NCBI GenBank assembly: GCA_934167225.1
Contig: CAKPLD010000017.1
Coordinates: 1-19,074, forward strand
Direction: 5' to 3'
Source: an uncultured Clostridia bacterium
GTDB taxonomy: Bacteria > Bacillota > Clostridia > TANB77 > CAG-508
Length of the DNA: 19,074 nucleotides
Shown: piece by piece, positions 14,030-19,074 of the stretch
How the letters are laid out: each line of letters starts with the position of its first letter
Position numbering within the stretch: position 1 is the first letter of the stretch
Notes under the pieces: model-generated
The model's database searches: none
The model's input: the letters and a program-made list of their open reading frames with translations, nothing else
What the model was told of the DNA's origin: nothing
Position numbers and translations under genes: made by a program

Positions 14030-14086
14030 ACAGCTATTTTTTTAATATTAATAATTATTCTAATTCGAACCAGTTTTAATAGCTGT
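14030..14086. repeat. 57-bp segment bounded by 9-bp inverted repeats
   Basis: ACAGCTATT (14030-14038) is perfectly repeated in inverse as AATAGCTGT (14078-14086). The segment overlaps the repeat block at 14046-14099 and ends next to the ylmH -35 box. It could be a miniature element, a hairpin or a pair of protein-binding half-sites. Confidence 0.45.
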
Positions 14087-14099
14087 AAATAGTAACAAT
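14046..14099 (-). repeat. Dispersed repeat block, copy 1, with a Fur/PerR-like core
   Basis: Read on the - strand this block matches 18995-19054 on the + strand: first GTTACnATTnACAGCT, then TTAAAA-like sequence, then GGTTC(G/A)AATTAG running into AATAATTATTAAT. The copies differ by a few substitutions and a short indel (an extra TAGAGTA-like stretch in copy 2). The core TTAGAATAATTATTA (14063-14049) is a 7-1-7 imperfect inverted repeat close to the PerR-box pattern TTATAATNATTATAA. It lies just upstream of the ylmH promoter. Confidence 0.6.
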
Positions 14100-14106
14100 A
14101 AAATAA

Positions 14107-14148
14107 AAATTCCGAATCATTAAGCTCTAGCCCAACAATTCGGAATTT
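14107..14148 (-). terminator. Terminator of the small Cys-rich membrane protein
   Basis: On the - strand AAATTCCGAAT (14148-14138) pairs with ATTCGGAATTT (14117-14107). The 20-base loop can itself pair (TTGGGC with GCTTAA). T-rich sequence follows. Confidence 0.85.
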
Positions 14149-14156
14149 ACATATGT

Positions 14157-14330
14157 TTAACCTCTACCGCATCCACAGCATCCAAAATTAGTAAATAAAA
14201 GTAAGAAAATGATTATAAAAAATAAAATTTCGCTATCATTTCCACCAAATAATCCATTTAAAAATCCTTCATTGTTGCAACCACAACAACGATTATTTGA
14301 ATCTTGCATATTTACACTATTTTCTGGCAT
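14157..14330 (-). CDS. Small Cys/Gly-rich single-pass membrane protein
   Basis: This 57-residue protein has a polar N-terminus with CCGC, a GFLNGLFGGNDSE stretch, one transmembrane helix (about residues 35-48, ILFFIIIFLLLF) and a Cys/Gly tail (GCCGCGRG). This layout recalls the short glycine- and cysteine-rich proteins of spore-forming Firmicutes (YjcZ-like in style), but I cannot assign it firmly. The start is the ATG at 14328-14330, preceded by AAGGAGG 9 bases upstream. A longer frame to 14351 would start ahead of that site. A sigma-K-like promoter lies upstream, so expression in the mother cell during sporulation is possible. Confidence 0.72.
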   Translation of the reverse strand: MPENSVNMQDSNNRCCGCNNEGFLNGLFGGNDSEILFFIIIFLLLFTNFGCCGCGRG

Positions 14331-14358
14331 AATAAAATTCCTCCTTTTCATTTTACTT

Positions 14359-14386
14359 TATATTATGAAATAACATTGTTTTTGGT
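14359..14386 (-). promoter_or_regulatory. Sigma-K-like promoter of the small Cys-rich protein
   Basis: On the - strand AC (14386-14385), 17 bases, then CATAATATA (14367-14359), which fits the CATAnnnTA -10 pattern of the late mother-cell sigma factor. The pattern is short, so a chance match is possible. Confidence 0.3.
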
Positions 14387-14405
14387 TACACAAATGTGTT
14401 ATAAT
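14376..14405 (+). promoter_or_regulatory. Sigma-A promoter of the U32-family gene
   Basis: TTGTTT (14376-14381), 18 bases, TATAAT (14400-14405) preceded by TGT (extended -10). It rules out an in-frame ATG at 14404 as the start. Confidence 0.7.
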
Positions 14406-14442
14406 GTTTAATGTTAGTATAAAAAGAAAAGGACTGAAAAAA

Positions 14443-16842
14443 ATGATAGAATTACTTTCTCCGGTAGGAGATTTCGAATGTTTAAAATCTGCTGTACAAA
14501 ATGGAGCAAACGCAGTATATTTTGGAGCAAAATCATTTGGAGCAAGGGCTTTTGCTTCAAATTTTGATGATTCCACATTAGAAGAAGCAATTAATTATGC
14601 CAAAATTAGAAATGTAAAAACAAATCTTACACTAAACACACTAATAAAACAAGACGAGTTCGAATCTGCATTTAATTTAGCAAAAAAGGCATATCAATAT
14701 GGAATAGATGCAATAATTATTCAAGATTTAGGGCTTGCAAAAGAGCTTATAAAAACCTTTCCAAATTTGCCAATACACGCAAGTACTCAAATGACAGTTC
14801 ATAATTTAGAAGGAGTAAATTTACTAAAAAATCTTGGTTTTAAAAGAGTTGTTTTATCAAGAGAACTTTCATTAGAAGAAATAAATTACATTTGTCAAAA
14901 TTCCGATATTGAAATAGAAGCTTTTATTCATGGAGCACTATGTATTTCATATTCTGGTCAATGTTTATTTTCTAGTATGATAGGCGGTCGTTCTGGTAAT
15001 CGTGGAAAATGTGCTCAAACTTGCAGGCTTCCTTACGAATTAATAGAAGAAAAAAACGATAACTCAATATCTAAATTGGACAAAGGTTATTTATTAAGCA
15101 CACGTGATTTATGCACTTTAGATTATATTCCTAATTTAATTAATGCAGGTGTTACTTCTTTTAAAATTGAAGGACGTATGAAAAATCCTGAATATGTAGC
15201 AACTGTTACTCATATTTATAGAAAATATATTGATTTAGCTATTGATAAAACAAAAGAATATAAAATTGAAGATGCCGATAGAATAAAACTAATGCAAGTT
15301 TTCAATAGAGGTGGCTTCTCAGATGGTCATTTAAATGATAAAGAAAATCGCAATTTAGTTTACAAAGAAAAACAAAATAATATGGGCTTGTATTTGGGTA
15401 AAATTTCTAAATATAATAAAAATAAAGGCCTTGTATCTACAACCATAAAAACAAATTTATCAATTGGCGATTCTGTTAGTTTTGAAAACGAACCTACAAA
15501 ATACACAATATCTGAGTTACTTGATAAAAACCAAAATATTAGAGGTGCAAAAATTAATCAAACTGTTACTTTTGGCAGAATGAAAGGAAATATTAAAGTT
15601 GGAGACAAAATTTATAAACTTGCCGACAAAGCTCTTTCTGATGAAGCTAAAAACAGTTATGCAAAAGAAAATATAAAAAATGAGTTGTATTGTAATTTAA
15701 AAATTAAAAATAGCAAGAAAATTGAAGCAACTATATCTTGCCCTCAATTTAATTGTTCTATAAATTATATTTATAATTACATACCTCAAATTGCCCAAAA
15801 TGCTAGTATAACTAAAGAACAAATCATTTCAAAATTCTGTAAAACCTTAGACACAGAATTCGAATTTAAAGATTTTAACATAGATTTAGACAACAATTTA
15901 TTTATACCTGTTTCAATATTAAATGATATTAGGCGTACAGGAATAAATAAAATTAGAGAAGAAATTATAAATAGTTTTAAACATGATGTACAGAATATAA
16001 CATTAAATATATCTTCTAATAATAAAGAAAAATCTATTTCTACACCTAAAATTTCGCTATTACTAAACAATCTTAATTTAGATTATTCAAAACTAAATCA
16101 TGTAGACAAGCTATATATTCCTCTAAAATACTTTATAAATCAATCATATGAGAATACTTTAAATTATTTTTCTAATAATTATAATTTATATATCTATATG
16201 CCAACAATTATTAGAAAAAATAATATCGAATTATCTAGAAAAATGATAGAAAAAAGTGTTGCTAAATTTAATATAAAGGGAATAGTTATATCAAATTTAT
16301 CCCAACTAGAATTAATACCTAAAAACTCTAAATTACTTGATATTGTTGGCAACTACACTCTAAATTTATATAATATATTTTCTGCTAAATATTTAAAGGA
16401 TCTAAATTTTTCTACTGTAACAATTTCACCAGAATTAGATGAAAGCGGAATTATAGATTTAGGCAATAATTCTTTTGAACATAATGAGCTTATTGTTTAT
16501 GGTAAAATTCCTGTTATGACCATGAATTATTGTGTTTTAGGAAAATCAAATAAATGTTATAAAGAATGTAAAAAACTTTGTACTTCCTATAACAAGTACT
16601 TTTTAAAAGATAGAATGGGCTTTTTCTTTAGGGTTATACCTGATAATTTACAAACTATTAGTACTATTTATAACTCCAAAACAACATCTATTAATTTTGA
16701 TAATTTTAATGTCCAGTTTGTTAGAATTGATATTTTAGACGAGGATATTGACGAAATAAATTCAATTATTCAAACTATAAAAAATGGAAAAAGATTCGAA
16801 GGTAAAGAATTTACAAATGGTAATTTAAAAAGAGAGATTTAA
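14443..16842 (+). CDS. Long U32-family protein (RlhA-like, probable Fe-S RNA-modification enzyme)
   Basis: This 799-residue protein starts MIELLSPVGDFECLKSAVQNGANAVYFGAK, the standard U32 opening. The U32 signature EAFIHGALCISYSGQC follows, and then GGRSGNRGKCAQTCR. Cysteines at about 167, 174, 190 and 224 match the spacing of the 4Fe-4S ligands known in UbiU-type members; another lies at 194. The TIM-barrel part covers about residues 1-290, followed by a beta-rich region and a long C-terminal extension of the DUF3656 type. Family members once called collagenases are now mostly linked to RNA hydroxylation (RlhA on 23S rRNA, TrhP on tRNA) or ubiquinone hydroxylation; the length favours RlhA-like, but the target is inferred. 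The ATG at 14443 is preceded by AAAAGGA. It is monocistronic, with its own promoter and a strong terminator. Confidence 0.88.
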   Translation: MIELLSPVGDFECLKSAVQNGANAVYFGAKSFGARAFASNFDDSTLEEAINYAKIRNVKTNLTLNTLIKQDEFESAFNLAKKAYQYGIDAIIIQDLGLAKELIKTFPNLPIHASTQMTVHNLEGVNLLKNLGFKRVVLSRELSLEEINYICQNSDIEIEAFIHGALCISYSGQCLFSSMIGGRSGNRGKCAQTCRLPYELIEEKNDNSISKLDKGYLLSTRDLCTLDYIPNLINAGVTSFKIEGRMKNPEYVATVTHIYRKYIDLAIDKTKEYKIEDADRIKLMQVFNRGGFSDGHLNDKENRNLVYKEKQNNMGLYLGKISKYNKNKGLVSTTIKTNLSIGDSVSFENEPTKYTISELLDKNQNIRGAKINQTVTFGRMKGNIKVGDKIYKLADKALSDEAKNSYAKENIKNELYCNLKIKNSKKIEATISCPQFNCSINYIYNYIPQIAQNASITKEQIISKFCKTLDTEFEFKDFNIDLDNNLFIPVSILNDIRRTGINKIREEIINSFKHDVQNITLNISSNNKEKSISTPKISLLLNNLNLDYSKLNHVDKLYIPLKYFINQSYENTLNYFSNNYNLYIYMPTIIRKNNIELSRKMIEKSVAKFNIKGIVISNLSQLELIPKNSKLLDIVGNYTLNLYNIFSAKYLKDLNFSTVTISPELDESGIIDLGNNSFEHNELIVYGKIPVMTMNYCVLGKSNKCYKECKKLCTSYNKYFLKDRMGFFFRVIPDNLQTISTIYNSKTTSINFDNFNVQFVRIDILDEDIDEINSIIQTIKNGKRFEGKEFTNGNLKREI

Positions 16843-16887
16843 TTTGATGCTACTAAAAACAGTAGCATCTTTAATCTCTCTTTTTTA
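16831..16887. terminator. Bidirectional terminator between the U32 and RNHCP genes
   Basis: Two stacked stems: AGAGAGATT (16831-16839) with AATCTCTCT (16873-16881), and GATGCTACT (16846-16854) with AGTAGCATC (16861-16869), over an AAAAAC loop. T-runs on both strands. It overlaps the stop codons of both convergent genes. Confidence 0.9.
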
Positions 16888-17199
16888 ATATTCATGTTTT
16901 TTACTAAGCTCAATAATTAAATCCATATTATCATCTTCTGCTGATTTATTTTTTCTAATTGCTCCACATTTTTTACATTTAAAAATAATAACATATCCTT
17001 TTTTATTGCTAATTTCTAACCCAACTGGTTCTAAGTCTCCATGACATTTTTCCTCTCTATCTCCTGGGTTTATATCAACATGTTTTGAGTGTAAACAATA
17101 TGGGCAATGATTCCTGCAAGAATACCCAAGTTTAGGTACTTTCTTTCCACAGTTTTCACATATAAATTCTTCATCTATTACCGTAAATGTTCTTTGCAT
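16885..17199 (-). CDS. RNHCP domain zinc-ribbon protein
   Basis: This 104-residue protein has three metal-binding-type Cys pairs: CENC near residue 14, CRNHCPYC near 28-34 (the RNHCP motif that names the family) and CKKC near 75-78. A further Cys-His lies at about 52-53 (EKCHGDLEP). The family is small, cytoplasmic and of unknown function; zinc binding is inferred from the cysteines. AAGGAAAGG lies before the ATG. It follows the nucleoside kinase gene by 37 bases on the same strand and is probably cotranscribed with it. Confidence 0.9.
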   Translation of the reverse strand: MQRTFTVIDEEFICENCGKKVPKLGYSCRNHCPYCLHSKHVDINPGDREEKCHGDLEPVGLEISNKKGYVIIFKCKKCGAIRKNKSAEDDNMDLIIELSKKHEY

Positions 17200-17236
17200 A
17201 ATGTTTCCTTTCCTTACTGTTCAAAAAATGATTCTA

Positions 17237-18877
17237 TTAATATTCAAAATATCCTCCGCCAAGAAATTCTTTTAATAAAGAATTAGCTGGTATATATTCA
17301 GAAGGTATTGTTTCAAAATATTTTAGTATATTTATTAGTCTAACCGCTTCTGCATGTTGTTTTTTATCTGGTGTAATAGCCTTTAAAAGTGGCAAAGCAA
17401 TATTTTTTAATGCTGCAATTTCGTATATTAAAGATGTATTAAATATACTATCTGCCGTTTCTTGATATGGAAAAATATTTTTTCTTTCTCCCCTATTTAC
17501 TTTTGGCCATGAGTCTAATGTGTGTTCTGCACTATATCCTCTAAATTGATAATCTCTTACTATTCTTCTAATTAGTCTTGTATCTGTTGTTGATATTCTA
17601 TTTAATCTATCCATATTTAATACTGTTAAATCACTTATATATACTTTGTATTTATTTTCTTTTGCTATTTGTGATGTTAACTTGTCATTTAAACAATGTA
17701 TTCCTTCAATTACTAAAATCTCATCTTCTGCTAGATGCATAGTTTTTCCTTTATATCTCTTTGTTCCTACAGTAAAGTCAAATTCAGGGCACTCGATTGT
17801 TTCTCCATTTAATAATGATGTTAAATTACTATTAAATAATTTTAAATCTATTGCTTCTATATTTTCAAAATCATATTCTCCATTTTCATCTCGTGGAGTA
17901 TCTGCTCTTTCAACAAAATAATTGTCTACTGAAATTGTAACTGGTTTTAAACCATTTATTTTTAATTGTAATCCAAGTCTTTGTGCAAATGTTGTTTTTC
18001 CAGAAGATGATGGTCCTGCGATTAACACCATTTTTATATTTTTATTTGATGCTATTTTATCTGCTATTTGTGCTATTTTCTTTTCATGTAATGCTTCTTC
18101 TAACATTATTAAATTCTTTATATTTCCATTTTTTATTATGTTATTTAATTTGTAAACTGTTGTAACATCTAAAATTTTGTGTATATCATTATATTCATCT
18201 AATGCCCAGTGTAGTTTTTTTGTTTCTTTATATGGTGGTAATGTTGTAGGATCACTACTACTTGGGTATCTTAATAAAAATCCATCGTCATATTGGACTA
18301 AATCAAATACATTTACTATTCCTGTATTTATTGCTATGTCTTCATATATATAATTATAATAATCTTCACAATAATACATATTTATAAATTCGTTATTCTC
18401 TAAGTCTAATTGCAATCTTCCTCTTGATGAATCTTCCTTTTTATATAATTCTTCTGCCTCTTGTCTTGTTAACCTTTTTTGTATTATTGGTAAATTTTTT
18501 GCAACTATTCCTCTCATTTCATTTTCTACATTTGTTAAAATTTCGTTTGTTACTTCCATATTATCTATTGAACAAAACATTGAATCAGCTAACTGATAAT
18601 TTACCCTAATTTTTGCCTCTTTGTACAATTTATTGAAGGCCTTTGCCATTATAAATATTAAAGTTCTTCTATAAATTTTCATTCCTCCGTCTGTTGCTAT
18701 GTTAACTAAAAATAGCTCTCCATCATTTTTCATTTCGTAATCTAGTCTTTGATATTCATTATTAAATTTCGCACCAATTACTGGTATTTCACTGTTTTGA
18801 ATTTGATTCTTAAAAGCCTCATTTATAGCTATTCCTTCTTTTAATTCTTTTTCTTCTGAATTATATATTATTTTCAT
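17237..18877 (-). CDS. Uridine kinase-like nucleoside kinase with N-terminal TGS/ThrRS-like domains
   Basis: This 546-residue protein has two parts. The N-terminal ~60 residues form a TGS-like domain (KIIYNSEEKELKEGIAINEAF), followed to about residue 210 by a region resembling the second N-terminal domain of threonyl-tRNA synthetase. The C-terminal part, from about 280, is a P-loop kinase of the uridine kinase/phosphoribulokinase family: Walker A GPSSSGKTT (about 288-296), SVDNYFVERADTPRDENGEYDFE, and EILVIEGIHCLND with the Walker B-like segment. It likely phosphorylates uridine or another nucleoside in salvage; the substrate is not certain. The ATG at 18875-18877 follows GAAAGGAAG, and a longer frame to 18958 would run through the promoter. 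This fusion is common in Clostridia. Confidence 0.9.
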   Translation of the reverse strand: MKIIYNSEEKELKEGIAINEAFKNQIQNSEIPVIGAKFNNEYQRLDYEMKNDGELFLVNIATDGGMKIYRRTLIFIMAKAFNKLYKEAKIRVNYQLADSMFCSIDNMEVTNEILTNVENEMRGIVAKNLPIIQKRLTRQEAEELYKKEDSSRGRLQLDLENNEFINMYYCEDYYNYIYEDIAINTGIVNVFDLVQYDDGFLLRYPSSSDPTTLPPYKETKKLHWALDEYNDIHKILDVTTVYKLNNIIKNGNIKNLIMLEEALHEKKIAQIADKIASNKNIKMVLIAGPSSSGKTTFAQRLGLQLKINGLKPVTISVDNYFVERADTPRDENGEYDFENIEAIDLKLFNSNLTSLLNGETIECPEFDFTVGTKRYKGKTMHLAEDEILVIEGIHCLNDKLTSQIAKENKYKVYISDLTVLNMDRLNRISTTDTRLIRRIVRDYQFRGYSAEHTLDSWPKVNRGERKNIFPYQETADSIFNTSLIYEIAALKNIALPLLKAITPDKKQHAEAVRLINILKYFETIPSEYIPANSLLKEFLGGGYFEY

Positions 18878-18934
18878 ATTGTCTACTTCCTTTCTTTTAC
18901 TATAAATATTACATTGTATGTCTTTAGCATAATT

Positions 18935-18963
18935 AGTATAACATTTTATATGAAACAAGTCAA
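18935..18963 (-). promoter_or_regulatory. Sigma-A promoter of the nucleoside kinase-RNHCP pair
   Basis: On the - strand, TTGACT (18963-18958), 17 bases, TATACT (18940-18935) preceded by TGT (extended -10). About 58 bases upstream of the kinase ATG. Confidence 0.7.
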
Positions 18964-18994
18964 TTTCTTTATTTTTTCAAAACTGTAATTCACA

Positions 18995-19054
18995 ATAGTT
19001 ACAATTCACAGCTTTAAAATTGTAGAGTAGGTTCAAATTAGAATAATTATTAAT
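18995..19054 (+). repeat. Dispersed repeat block, copy 2, with a Fur/PerR-like core
   Basis: Matches the block at 14099-14046 read on the opposite strand. The core TTAGAATAATTATTA lies at 19038-19052 and is identical in both copies. This copy has an added TAGAGTA-like stretch before the GGTTC motif. It points toward a + strand gene beyond the right edge, so it may be that gene's upstream regulatory region. No gene start with a well-placed ribosome binding site is visible before the window ends. Confidence 0.6.
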
Positions 19055-19074
19055 TTTTGGGGGATTAATGTGTG

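Noticed and set aside
19059..19074. Start of a + strand gene at the right edge (ATG at 19068 after GGGGG)
   Set aside because: The G-run is only 4 bases from the ATG and only one further codon is visible, so no call can be supported.

Overview
The window looks like chromosomal DNA from an anaerobic, spore-forming, very AT-rich Firmicute of the Clostridia type. This rests on the base composition, strong AGGAGG-type ribosome binding sites, an H-type small acid-soluble spore protein, an alpha2-type glycyl-tRNA synthetase, a DXP-pathway dxs next to recN, an RqcP2/YlmH protein, an RNHCP zinc protein and a TGS-domain nucleoside kinase. No rRNA, tRNA, CRISPR array, transposase or prophage gene was recognised.

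Left part (1-6403). The window opens inside a GH57 1,4-alpha-glucan branching enzyme on the + strand, followed by a small spore protein gene (sspH-like) with a sigma-G-like promoter. A bidirectional terminator separates these from a long leftward (-) cluster: recX, a GT4 and a GT2 glycosyltransferase, a CNNM/CorC-type membrane protein and glyQS. The first two are translationally coupled and the GT2 gene abuts the CNNM gene. Internal promoters precede the GT2 gene (weak) and glyQS (strong).

Middle (6404-12116). Two tandem + strand genes encode small exported proteins, each with an N-terminal signal and a C-terminal membrane anchor. They are followed by an RluA-family pseudouridine synthase broken by one extra A in an A8 run. 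A strong terminator lies between it and the convergent recN-dxs pair (- strand), each of which has its own sigma-A promoter.

Intergenic island (12117-13148). About 1 kb between recN and ylmH holds no long gene but is full of signals. A consensus + promoter drives a 23-codon hydrophobic ORF with a perfect ribosome binding site and terminator. A near-consensus - promoter points at its 3' end, an arrangement that resembles type I toxin-antitoxin loci. There are two exact DnaA boxes, one inside the spacer of a promoter-like sequence, two sister terminator hairpins, and a segment with nested long-range complementarity that could be a structured RNA. This is the most interesting part of the window.

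Right part (13149-19074). ylmH (-) and a small Cys-rich membrane protein (-) lie divergent from a long U32-family protein (+, probably an Fe-S RNA-modification enzyme of the RlhA type). A bidirectional terminator then precedes a - strand pair made of a TGS-domain uridine/nucleoside kinase and an RNHCP protein. A ~55-bp block upstream of the ylmH promoter recurs, diverged, at the right edge of the window ahead of an unseen + strand gene. Both copies carry the same Fur/PerR-like 7-1-7 inverted repeat.
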